From: Baffinella frigidus
Taxonomy: Eukaryota > Cryptophyceae > Cryptomonadales > Baffinellaceae
NCBI GenBank assembly: GCA_026770585.1
Contig: MU647322.1
Span: forward strand, 83,430 to 94,669
DNA length: 11,240 bases
Reading direction: 5' to 3'
The translations under genes and the position numbers were made by a program. Positions 5,761 through 11,157 of the stretch are shown here, piece by piece (the stretch's first letter is position 1; every line of letters starts with the position of its first letter). A model generated the notes under the pieces. It was not told the origin of the DNA. It saw only the letters and a program-made list of their open reading frames with translations, and ran no database searches.

Positions 5761-6053
5761 CGAGAATGCTACAGGGGTACCTCGCACATAAGAAACCGCC
5801 ACCCCCCTAGGATCGCCATAGGGCCCTAGGCATGGTCCTACTGTAGGGTCCTAGGGAGGGGCGGTTTCTTGTGAGCGAGGTACCCCTGTAGAGGGGCCTA
5901 TTGAAAACTGTTTTCTTTTACAAGTGGGCATTTGTGTAGTAACTTTCGTGAGGTTGATCACGCAACCCTGCGAAATGAGCACAGTCACGAGGTTGGTTAT
6001 CCTGGTACACATATTTACAACCCAACATGTAAATAGGATCCTCAGCATTCTCG
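5761..6053. mobile_element. Family 1 foldback element, copy 2, with a nested insertion
   Basis: It begins CGAGAATGCT and ends AGCATTCTCG, as in copy 1 (979-1159). The interior shares AGAGGGGCCTATT, TTTTACAAGTGGGCATTTGTG, GTAGTAACTTTCGT, CAGTCACGAGGTTGG, TATCCTGGTAC and ATATTTACAACCC. A second foldback (5772-5888) sits inside its left terminus. Without the insert and one TA the element is 174 bp, against 181 bp for copy 1. No transposase. Confidence 0.8.
5772..5888. mobile_element. 117 bp foldback element nested in family 1 copy 2
   Basis: The ends are CAGGGGTACCTCGC and its complement GCGAGGTACCCCTG. The arms continue through AAGAAACCGCC/GGCGGTTTCTT and CCTAGG-rich inner palindromes. TA stands at 5770-5771 and at 5889-5890, and removing the insert plus one TA restores GAATGCTAGAGGGGCC, matching copy 1 (GAATGCTGGAGGGGCC). 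A TA target duplication with a CAGGGGTACCTCG terminus is reminiscent of Tc1/mariner-pogo (Tigger-like) non-autonomous elements; this assignment is an inference. Confidence 0.85.
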
Positions 6054-6230
6054 ACTGGAATCTCTGAATCTCTGAATCGCTGTTTCTTTCTCGCGCGCGC
6101 TCTCTCTCTACATAGGTGATATTGCAGCTAAAACTCAGGACCAACACCGCTCGTAGAGCTGTCCTGTAGAAGCTCATGGGCATAGACCTCCCATGTACAT
6201 TACATTCTCCACACAATTCAAACCTCCACA

Positions 6231-6290
6231 TCCGCCTCTCCCTCTCCCTCCCTCTCCCTCTCCCTCTCCCTCTCTCTCTATCTATCTCTC
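6231..6290. repeat. CT-rich microsatellite
   Basis: An imperfect (CTCTCC)n/(CT)n tract ending in TCTATCTATCTC. Confidence 0.8.
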
Positions 6291-6303
6291 CCACGCACCC
6301 GCC

Positions 6304-6784
6304 TCATATCACCTCACACACGACAGCAGCCGTCGGATCCACCACAGCAACAGACACCCTGCGCGAACTAACCAAACCCACGCCCCCACCCCCGCCCCCC
6401 AACACAATCGACCCCACGCGCGACGCCCCCCCCCCCGCCGCGCTACTGCTCTGGGGCGTGGTCTCGCGTGCCGGCACGCGCGCCCCCGCGGTGTGCGGCC
6501 GGGCGTCCCCCCTCTCGCGCCCGGCCTCGCGTGAGGTGTCACGTCCGGCGTCGCCCCCCCTCCCCCCCTCCGACACGATGCTGCCCCGCGCGGAGAGCGA
6601 GGCTCTTCCTTCTGAACCACCCGAAGCCCTTCCTACTGAACCACCCGAAGCCTTTCCTACTGCACCACCCGAAGCCCGTCCTACTGAACCCGAGGCGGCG
6701 ACGTCCATAGAGGAGGCGTCGGTGCTGGCGATGGAGCCATTTCGGGTGGGGGCGCCGCTGCTTGTGTGCCCGGCCATCGCCGCT
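6304..6784 (-). CDS. Low-complexity Ser/Ala/Gly-rich ORF (about 157 aa), strand uncertain
   Basis: On the minus strand an acceptor CGCGCAG (AG at 6786-6785) precedes AGCGGCGATGGCC, and an ORF from this ATG (6777) runs to a stop at 6304. It starts MAGHTSSGAPTRNGSIASTD and has eight-residue repeats of the type ASGG(S/A)VG(R/K). It is Gly/Arg-rich later. No fold or family is recognised. The plus strand is also open over the same span, with EALPTEPP repeats, so the coding strand is not proven. Minus is favoured because the acceptor and first bases are duplicated at 7374-7394 next to another array, as happens to other minus-strand exon ends here. Confidence 0.4.
6606..6690. repeat. 24 bp tandem repeat, about 3.5 copies
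   Basis: The unit TTCCTACTGAACCACCCGAA + GCC(C/T) starts at 6606, 6630, 6654 and 6678. It is in frame on both strands (eight codons), giving EALPTEPP-like (plus) or ASGGSVGR-like (minus) peptide repeats. Confidence 0.85.
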
Positions 6785-6802
6785 CTGCGCGGGGGGTGGG
6801 GT

Positions 6803-6975
6803 TAGGGGTTGTTTCGGGTTTCGGTCGAGGCCTGGTTTCGGGTTTCGGGTTTCGAGTTTCGGGGTTAAGGTTAAGGATTTTATGGATAATGGTTTAGGGT
6901 TTGGGGTTTGGGGTTTGGGGTTTGTGGTTTGTGGTTTGTGGTTTGGGGGTGTGGGTTAAAGTTTAGGGTGCAAGG
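6803..6975 (+). repeat. Telomere-like array (TTTCGGG, TTTGGGG, TTTGTGG)
   Basis: TTTCGGG-type units at 6810-6865 are followed by TTTGGGG and TTTGTGG runs (6897-6950). It directly abuts the acceptor-bearing end of the ORF at 6784. Confidence 0.8.
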
Positions 6976-7018
6976 GTTCAGGGTGACGCTGTTCACAAAT
7001 GCGCGTGAGACACGAGTA

Positions 7019-7082
7019 GATCTCTAGGTCCTGCTCAGACACAGCCTCAGTGGGGGTTCATACATGGCGGCCGTGTTGGTGG
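7019..7082 (+). repeat. Inverted-repeat arm, partner at 8086-8164
   Basis: TCTCTAGGTCCTGCTCAGAC, ACAGCCTCAGTGG and CATGGCGGCCGTG recur in inverse orientation at 8086-8164. A 43-codon ORF starts in it (ATG 7064, MAAVLVVTKASVSFV...) and the partner arm begins MAAVLVAL, but a coding role is unproven. The pair could be the ends of a roughly 1.15 kb composite or an inverted duplication. Confidence 0.55.
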
Positions 7083-7159
7083 TCACAAAGGCCTCTGTAT
7101 CTTTTGTTTGTGTCCCACGACTCTCAAAATCGCCGGCACCAGTTGAATTAAGCCTCGCC

Positions 7160-7214
7160 CCCCTCTCTCATGGATCCCAACTCTCTGGGGAATGAGCAGG
7201 GGGGCAACACAGTC

Positions 7215-7251
<37 letters not shown>

Positions 7252-7340
7252 TCTCCCTCTCCCTCTCTCTCTCCCTCTCTCTCTTTCTCTCCCCCCTCTC
7301 TCTCTCAGGGATCCCACCTCTCTAAGGAATGCGTAGGGGA
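7160..7340. repeat. CT microsatellite flanked by direct repeats
   Basis: The block CTCTCATGGATCCCAACTCT.....GGAATGAGCAGGGG (7163-7204) is repeated as CTCTCAGGGATCCCACCTCT.....GGAATGCGTAGGGG (7301-7338), with a (CT)n tract at 7218-7304 between. GGAATGAGCAGGGGGG occurs a third time at 7519-7534. Confidence 0.75.
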
Positions 7341-7373
7341 GCTGGCTAATCTGATTTGAATTGATTTGGGGGT

Positions 7374-7394
7374 GCTCCCGGCCATCGCCGCTCT
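7374..7394 (-). pseudogene. Copy of the 6784 exon start with acceptor
   Basis: On the minus strand CCCGCGCAG|AGCGGCGATGGCCGGG repeats 6771-6792. The match ends after about 16 exon bases and a telomere-like array lies upstream in sense (7404-7520). TACTAAC, a near-perfect branch-point sequence, lies just before the acceptor. Confidence 0.5.
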
Positions 7395-7403
7395 GCGCGG
7401 GGG

Positions 7404-7520
7404 TTAGTATTAGGGTTTGGAGTTTGGAGTTTGGGTTTTGGGTTTTGGGTTTTGGGTTTTGTGGTTTGTGGTTTGAGTTTTGTTTTTTTGAGGTTTGGGG
7501 GTTGGGATTTGGGGGTTTGG
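7404..7520 (+). repeat. Telomere-like array (TTTTGGG type)
   Basis: Units TTTGGAG, then GGGTTTT repeats, then TTTGTGG. It is bounded by the acceptor copy at 7394 and the exon-like island at 7546-7630. Confidence 0.8.
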
Positions 7521-7545
7521 AATGAGCAGGGGGGGCTTGCCCAGA

Positions 7546-7630
7546 ATCGGTAGATCCCGTGCGGCTGAAGCCTTGCGACATGGGGACTTCTGAGGACGTC
7601 ATGCGCGTTATCTTCGGGACGTAGTTGGTC
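7546..7630 (-). CDS. Exon-like island TNYVPKITRMTSSEVPMSQG
   Basis: On the minus strand GCTAACCTTACTATCCGAAC + GCAG ends a 170 bp CT tract and gives a branch-point-like CTAAC about 20 nt before an AG (7632-7631). The frame after it reads TNYVPKITRMTSSEVPMSQG, then FSRTGSTDSGQA. No GT donor occurs soon after. GG|GCAAGC would be a GC donor near 7550, otherwise the exon runs into C-rich array. Ser/Thr-rich, family not recognised. Confidence 0.4.
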
Positions 7631-7654
7631 CTGCGTTCGGATAGTAAGGTTAGC

Positions 7655-7747
7655 GAGAGGGAGGGAGGGAGGGAAAGGGAGGGAGAGAGAGGGAGAGAGA
7701 GGGAGACGAGGGAGCGATATAGAGGGAGGCAGGGAGAGAGAGAGCGA

Positions 7748-7782
<35 letters not shown>

Positions 7783-7784
7783 CG

Positions 7785-7826
<42 letters not shown>
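7655..7826. repeat. GA-rich microsatellite
   Basis: A long (GA)n tract with GGGA and GCGA interruptions. In minus-strand sense it is a polypyrimidine tract upstream of the acceptor at 7632-7631. Confidence 0.85.
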
Positions 7827-7827
<1 letters not shown>

Positions 7828-7831
7828 TTTC

Positions 7832-8062
7832 TACCACTCGGTGGACTACGAATATTTCCTGCCCCCCAGGAAACTGAAGTTAGAGAGACGAATGCGAGTA
7901 CCGATATGGCGGTGTGTTCCCTCTCGTGCCACTCAGAACACTGCGAGGAACATTCTCAAGTTAATTATTGAATTTTCTTAGCACGCCAAAAATCAGCAAT
8001 TTCTGGTCACGTTACACCGGATATCTGGGGCTGGCGTGCCTCGTAGTCATTTGAGCGGGAGT
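7832..8062. mobile_element. Non-autonomous repeat element, copy 1
   Basis: The left end TACCACTCGGTGGACTACG is imperfectly mirrored by CGTAGTCATTTGAGCGGG at 8043-8060. The interior AAGTTAATTATTG...CACGCCAAAAATCAGCAATTT is shared with 8512-8634. It has no protein of its own, and a 118-codon frame across 7625-7981 is mostly the GA tract. Confidence 0.5.
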
Positions 8063-8085
8063 GCAGGGCGGGAGAACGTTAGTGC

Positions 8086-8164
8086 TACCAGCACGGCCGC
8101 CATGTACGCTCCTCCACTGAGGCTGTGTCTGAGCAGAGGGTAGGAGTCGGCAGGATCTAGAGAG
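8086..8164 (-). repeat. Inverted-repeat arm, partner at 7019-7082
   Basis: On the minus strand it reads CTCTAGATCCTGC, an extra 15 bp, then TCAGACACAGCCTCAGTGG and TACATGGCGGCCGTG, matching 7019-7082. Confidence 0.55.
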
Positions 8165-8250
8165 AGATACTTCATGCACACTGTGTACGCTGTGTGCGAA
8201 GGGACATTATTTTTTGTACTAGAGCGAAAAAGGAAGGGGGAGCTTTTCGA

Positions 8251-8376
8251 CCCGGACTCGAGTTGAGTCTATGACAAAAGTTGCCAACCCAAGATCACTT
8301 GCCCACAAAGACGCCAGGAATCCTAGCGTTCGGTCCTTCTGTTGATTTGTTTTGTCCTGGACTCAACTCGAGACCG
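8251..8376. mobile_element. Foldback with 26-29 bp arms
   Basis: GGACTCGAGTTGAGTC...GACAAAA (8254-8279) pairs with TTTTGTCCTGGACTCAACTC + GAG (8350-8373), with about 70 bp of unpaired centre. No ORF and no clear target duplication. Confidence 0.65.
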
Positions 8377-8401
8377 GTAGAGGGGAAAGACGGTGGGGCA
8401 G

Positions 8402-8765
8402 GGGGTCGCATCCGGAAACACGTTTAATTAAAATTGAAATGGACTAGCAAAGGGGATTCCGGCCCTACTTGGATTTAGTTAGGGCCCTGACCGCTCGGAA
8501 CACTACTACGAGGAACCATGCTTAAGTTAATTATTGGGTTCTTGCCCGAGAAACACGCCAAAAGTCAGCAATTTTGTCACGTCCCTCCCCAGATTTCCGG
8601 GGAGGGACGTGCCCCGTAGCCTTCCGAGTGGTAAACACGTTTCCGGAGGGGTCGCATCCGGAAACATGATTTTGAATTTAAATGGACTGGCAAACGGGAT
8701 TCGGGCCCTAATTGAATTTAGTTAGGGCCCGAATTTAAACAAAATCAGGAGGGGGTCGCACCGAA
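8402..8765. repeat. Repeated GGGTCGCATCCGGAAACA modules with hairpins
   Basis: GGGTCGCATCCGGAAACA opens two related blocks (8403 and 8649) and a decayed third (about 8754). Each of the first two continues ATGGACT.GCAAA.GGGATTC.GGCCCTA and ends TTTAGTTAGGGCCC. Block two contains the perfect stem CGGGCCCTAA/TTAGGGCCCG (8702-8711, 8722-8731). Another stem, GTTTCCGGA/TCCGGAAAC, lies at 8638-8664. No genes are seen in 8165-8830. Confidence 0.6.
8512..8634. mobile_element. Diverged copy 2 of the 7832-8062 element
   Basis: AAGTTAATTATTG, CACGCCAAAAGTCAGCAATTT and CGTAGCCTTCCGAGTGGTA parallel copy 1. Its right end is the complement of copy 1's left end. It holds the stem CACGTCCCTCCCC/GGGGAGGGACGTG (about 8578-8611). 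Confidence 0.5.
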
Positions 8766-8830
8766 ACTGCCCTTCGCGCCATTCAATGTCGACCTGCAAC
8801 GAGACCTCACATTAGCCCAAAGTTCAAATT

Positions 8831-9016
8831 TGATCCACTTTGAATTAGAAAACAATCCAAGATCGACGAGATCGACACGTCGCATGCCTAGAGGAGGTGT
8901 GGCTCAGATCTCACGGCAAAGGTTAACACTTTGAATTAGACCCGCTTCGAATCAGAACAATTCAACGCGACGCGTGCCTAGAGGAGACGTGTCTCGGATT
9001 CCAACACAAAGTAACA
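8831..9016 (+). repeat. Two diverged tandem units of about 100 bp
   Basis: CACTTTGAATTAGA...CAATCCAAGATCGAC...CGCATGCCTAGAGGAGGTGT (from 8835) recurs as CGCTTCGAATCAGA...CAATTCAACGCGAC.CGTGCCTAGAGGAGACGT (from 8942). Both are followed by GGCTCAGAT/TCTCGGATT-like and AAAG.TAACA. No coding frame is recognised in 8831-9110. Confidence 0.55.
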
Positions 9017-9150
9017 GTATGGTTGTGCTACAGATGGGTTCTCGCCGCACCGTAGCATACGCCCAACCGTGCGATAGCATGGCACGAGCAGCTAATTTGA
9101 TTTTGAGACGGGGGGCTAAGTTGATGTTGCAGGGGGAGGGGGGTTGAGAA

Positions 9151-9174
9151 CACGCGGATGAGGACAAGGCGGTG
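9151..9174 (-). pseudogene. Exon-end copy 1 (RLVLIRV type), donor lost
   Basis: The minus strand ends CCTTGTCCTCATCCGCGTG, as in the exon at 9593-9655, but continues TTCTCAACC, so the GT donor is not preserved at this position. Upstream exon sequence is replaced by GGCTTAGCCGCTCCGCCA. Confidence 0.45.
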
Positions 9175-9342
9175 GCGGAGCGGCTAAGCCACGTTTCCGA
9201 GGTGGGCCCGTTTCTTCAGGCTCATAGACTTTTTTTAACCACTCAATTCAAGGCTCAAGGGCCTTACGAAGAAGAAGAATAGTCAATTCTGAGTCGAGGC
9301 TAAGTTGATGTTGGTGTTGCAATTGATGTTGCAGGGGGGTTT

Positions 9343-9588
9343 AGGTTTAGGTTTTGGGGGTTGGGGTTCAGGGTTTAGGGTTTAGGGTTTAGGGTTTAGG
9401 GTTTAGGGGTTTGGGTTTAGGGTTTAGGGTTTAGGGTTCAGGGTTTGGGGTTTAGGGTTTAGAGTTTAGGGTCACCACGCGGATGAGGACAACGCGGCGG
9501 TGGAATGGCTAAGTCAATTCTGAGTCAGGGGCCAAGTTGTTGATGATGTTGCAGCAGGTTTAGGGCTGAGGGTTCAGGGTTTAGGGTG
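9343..9588 (+). repeat. Telomere-like arrays interrupted by an exon-end copy
   Basis: A near-perfect TTTAGGG run (9366-9470) is followed by the exon-end copy 9476-9502, the repeated flank GTCAATTCTGAGTC (also 9281) and TTGATGATGTTGCAGCAGG (related blocks at 9121 and 9303-9336), then a second short array 9556-9588. Confidence 0.75.
9476..9502 (-). pseudogene. Exon-end copy 2 (RRVVLIRV type) with donor
   Basis: The minus strand encodes HRRVVLIRV, one codon longer than the exon at 9593-9655, and ends at CGCGTG|GTGACC (GT at 9475-9474). A stop (TAG) lies in frame just upstream, so the rest of the exon is missing. Confidence 0.5.
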
Positions 9589-9592
9589 AAAC

Positions 9593-9655
9593 CACGCGGA
9601 TGAGGACAAGGCGGTGGTCGTAGTCCAGGATGAAGTCCGCGCAGATTTCGTCCTG
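9593..9655 (-). CDS. Exon, 21 codons (QDEICADFILDYDHRLVLIR)
   Basis: 63 bp in phase 0 on the minus strand, with acceptor CCCTCAAG (AG at 9657-9656) and donor CGCGTG|GTTTCA (GT at 9592-9591). It joins in frame to the exon at 10040-10111 across a 384 bp array-filled intron. The peptide is hydrophobic/acidic with DYDHRLVLIRV, likely part of a folded domain, family not recognised. Its last roughly 25 bp plus donor are duplicated at 9476-9502 and, degraded, at 9151-9174. Confidence 0.6.
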
Positions 9656-10039
9656 CTTGAGGGTTTCGGGTTTCGAGATCCGGATTCGGTGTTTGGTGTT
9701 TGGTGTTTGGTGTTTCGGGTTTGGTATTTGGTGTTTCGGGTTTGGTGTTTGGTGTTTGGTGTTTCCGGTTCCGGGTTTCGGGTTTTGGGCTTGGTGTTTG
9801 GTGTTTGGTGTTTGGTGTTTGGTGTTTGGTGTTTGGTGTTTGGCGTTTTGTGTTTCGGGTTTGGTGTTTCGGGTTTGGTTTTTGGTGTTCCGGGTTTCGG
9901 GTTTGGTGTTTGGTGTTTAGGGTGTCGGGTTTCGGGTTCCGGGTTCCGGGTTCCGGGTCTTGGTTTTCGGTTTTCGGGATTTGGGATTCGAATCTTGGTT
10001 TTCGGTTTCGGGTTTCGGGTTTCGGGGTTGGTCACGTAC
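9656..10039 (-). other. Predicted 384 bp intron made of telomere-like repeats
   Basis: It begins GTACGTGACC at 10039 on the minus strand and ends CCCTCAAG at 9656. The body is a degenerate array: on plus, TTTCGGG/TTCCGGG near 9925-10030, TTTGGTG runs at 9685-9925 and TTTCGGG again at 9660. In sense it is C/A-rich (CCCAAACACC...), so it is pyrimidine-containing and lacks strong competing GT or AG sites. The long open frames in all phases come from the repeat. Confidence 0.6.
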
Positions 10040-10111
10040 CAGGTCGAGGTGCCATGCGGCGGTGACGTGGATCATGATGGCATGCAGCGCCCTGTGGCAC
10101 TCGTGGCAGAC
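10040..10111 (-). CDS. Exon, 24 codons, with VCHECH motif
   Basis: 72 bp in phase 0 on the minus strand, with acceptor GCTTTCAG (AG at 10113-10112) and donor GACCTG|GTACGT (GT at 10039-10038), both close to consensus. It reads VCHECHRALHAIM and ends HVTAAWHLDL. CHECH matches the C-x-x-C-H haem-binding pattern, but a metal-binding or chance pattern is equally possible. Diverged copies of its acceptor and first nine codons occur at about 10183-10207 and 10308-10332. Family not recognised. Confidence 0.6.
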
Positions 10112-10335
10112 CTGAAAGCATATTTTCCGGATAAATCGGGGGTAGAAAACACATTTGCCGGATAAATCGGCGGTAAATTCAAGCGCCCTGTGGCATTCGT
10201 GGCACACCTCAAAGCATGTTTGCTGGATAAATCGGGGGTGAAAAAAATTTACCGGATAAATCGGGGGTAGAGAACACATTTGCCGGATAAATCGGGGGTA
10301 GATTCAAGCGCACTGTGGCACTGATGGCACACCTG
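10087..10335 (-). repeat. Higher-order tandem repeat of exon start + GGATAAATCGGGGGTA units
   Basis: Blocks GCGC(C/A)CTGTGGCA.T..TGGCA.ACCT at 10087, 10183 and 10306 alternate with five copies of C(C/T)GGATAAATCGG(G/C)GGT, near 10128, 10157, 10225, 10252 and 10283. The first block is the start of the exon at 10040-10111. The other two keep acceptor AGs (10209-10208 and 10334-10333) and read VCHECHRALE and VCHQCHSALE. The spacer is in frame on the minus strand and encodes PRFI-type repeats. Confidence 0.75.
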
Positions 10336-10379
10336 CCAAGCAAGAACATTTCCCGGGTATAAAAAAGTCCTGGTTTCAA

Positions 10380-10422
10380 CTGCCATGTGGAGGAGTGAAA
10401 CCGCCATGTGGAGGAGTAAAAA
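10380..10422. repeat. Short direct repeat, 2 copies
   Basis: GCCATGTGGAGGAGTGAAA and GCCATGTGGAGGAGTAAAA lie in tandem about 23 bp apart. A TATAAAA string at 10359 precedes them on plus. Whether it is a promoter element is unknown. Confidence 0.7.
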
Positions 10423-10504
10423 GTGCGTGTATTACAGATCGAAACCAACATGTATTCCCTTCAGCGAAGGCATTGTAAGGCTAGTTTGGTGGACGCTGCG
10501 GTGA

Positions 10505-10577
10505 GACCCTACACCCCAAACCATACTCTCCCAACCTAACCACAACCTCTAAACCCTAAGCCCCAAATCCCAACCCT
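10505..10577 (-). repeat. Telomere-like array in opposite orientation
   Basis: C-rich strand on plus: ACCCTACACCCCAAACC, CTCTAAACCCTAAGCCCC. It is one of two clear blocks (with 2455-2511) that run opposite to the other arrays. It follows an acceptor-like site in minus sense only loosely (CTCACCGCAG near 10496). Confidence 0.75.
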
Positions 10578-10658
10578 GTCGGGTGCAACCGGGTTTGTGT
10601 GTGTGTGTGGGGGGGGGGAGGGGGGTTGAGGCTCGCTACTATGAGTGAGGCTCGCTAC

Positions 10659-10715
10659 CTGTTCGCTGGGATCCGGGAGCATCTCGAATGGTGCGTCCAT
10701 GCTTCGCGGGCCGAC
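10659..10715 (-). CDS. Exon-like island, 19 codons (SAREAWTHHSRWLPDPSEQ)
   Basis: 57 bp on the minus strand, with acceptor CAACTGCAG (AG at 10717-10716) and donor GAACAG|GTAGCG (GT at 10658-10657). One phase is open and reads SAREAWTHHSRWLPDPSEQ. The plus strand is also open (EARYLFAGIREHLEW), so the strand is supported mainly by the two splice sites and by duplicated acceptors at 10948 and 11059. Family not recognised. Confidence 0.4.
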
Positions 10716-10723
10716 TGCAGTTG

Positions 10724-10921
10724 GGGGGTTAGGGTTTGGGTTTTAGGGATTAGGGTTTGGGGTTTGGGGTTTGGGGTTTAGGGTTTCGGGTTTAGGGTTT
10801 GGGGCGTAGGGTTTGGGGAGTAGGGTTTGGGGTTTAGGGTTTAGGGTTTATGGTTTAGGGTTTCGGGTTTAGGGTGTAGGGTTTAAGGTTTAGGGTTTAG
10901 GGTTTAGGGTTTAGGGTTTAC
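10724..10921 (+). repeat. Telomere-like array, near-perfect TTTAGGG at the right end
   Basis: Mixed TTTGGGG/TTTAGGG/TTTCGGG units, ending in about five perfect TTTAGGG units (10878-10918). Bounded by exon-like sites at 10715 and 10922. Confidence 0.85.
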
Positions 10922-10947
10922 GCACACAGCAAATGAAAACGGGCCGA
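10922..10947 (-). other. 26 nt micro-exon-like module, copy 1
   Basis: On the minus strand CTGCAG|TCGGCCCGTTTTCATTTGCT...GTGC|GTAAAC places an acceptor AG (10949-10948) and a donor GT (10921-10920) 26 nt apart. The first eight bases and the acceptor are the same as in the exon at 10659-10715. It could be a duplicated junction rather than a real exon. Confidence 0.35.
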
Positions 10948-10969
10948 CTGCAGGGGGGGGGCTGCAGAG

Positions 10970-11135
10970 AGTTTAGGGGGTAGAGTCTGGGGTGTAGGGT
11001 TTGGGGTGTAGGGTTTGGGTTTCAGATTTTACGCGCACATGAGAAGAAAACGGGCCGACAGCAGGGGGGAGAGCACAGGGTGTAGGACTTAAGGTTTAAG
11101 GTTTGAGGTTTAAGGTTTGGGCTTAGGGTTTAAGA
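10970..11135 (+). repeat. Telomere-like arrays around micro-exon-like copy 2
   Basis: GTGTAGGGTTTGGG units (10975-11025) and TTTAAGG/TTTGAGG units (11085-11130) flank the module at 11033-11058. Confidence 0.75.
11033..11058 (-). other. 26 nt micro-exon-like module, copy 2 (acceptor mutated)
   Basis: The length and ends match copy 1 (TCGGCCCGTTTTC...ATGTGCGC|GTAAAA), but the acceptor is CTGCTG instead of CTGCAG, so AG is lost. ATGTGCGC also occurs at 11132-11139 followed by AG|GTCTTA, a third donor-like junction beside array. Confidence 0.35.
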
Positions 11136-11157
11136 CCTGCGCACATCTTGCGAGTGA

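Noticed and set aside
7346-7981. Ser/Leu-rich or Glu/Arg-rich frames
   Set aside because: Direct translation of CT/GA microsatellites.
8534-8725. 63-codon plus-strand ORF
   Set aside because: It runs through hairpin-bearing repeat modules with no protein-like composition.
8952-9167. 71-codon minus-strand ORF
   Set aside because: No recognisable motif. It overlaps the diverged tandem repeat and a truncated exon-end copy.
9593-9655. DYDHRLV as the DHR motif of 2-oxoacid dehydrogenase E2 acyltransferases
   Set aside because: The residues that should follow (V-D-G) are absent (DYDHRLVLIRV) and no other E2 block is present.
9574-10165. Frames of up to 183 codons (LVFGVWC or NTKHQTPNT repeats)
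   Set aside because: Repeat periodicity again. The region is better explained as an array-filled intron between two short exons.
10087-10335. CRISPR array
   Set aside because: The repeats are few, diverged and unevenly spaced, there are no unique spacers, and the setting is eukaryotic. It is a tandem duplication of an exon start.
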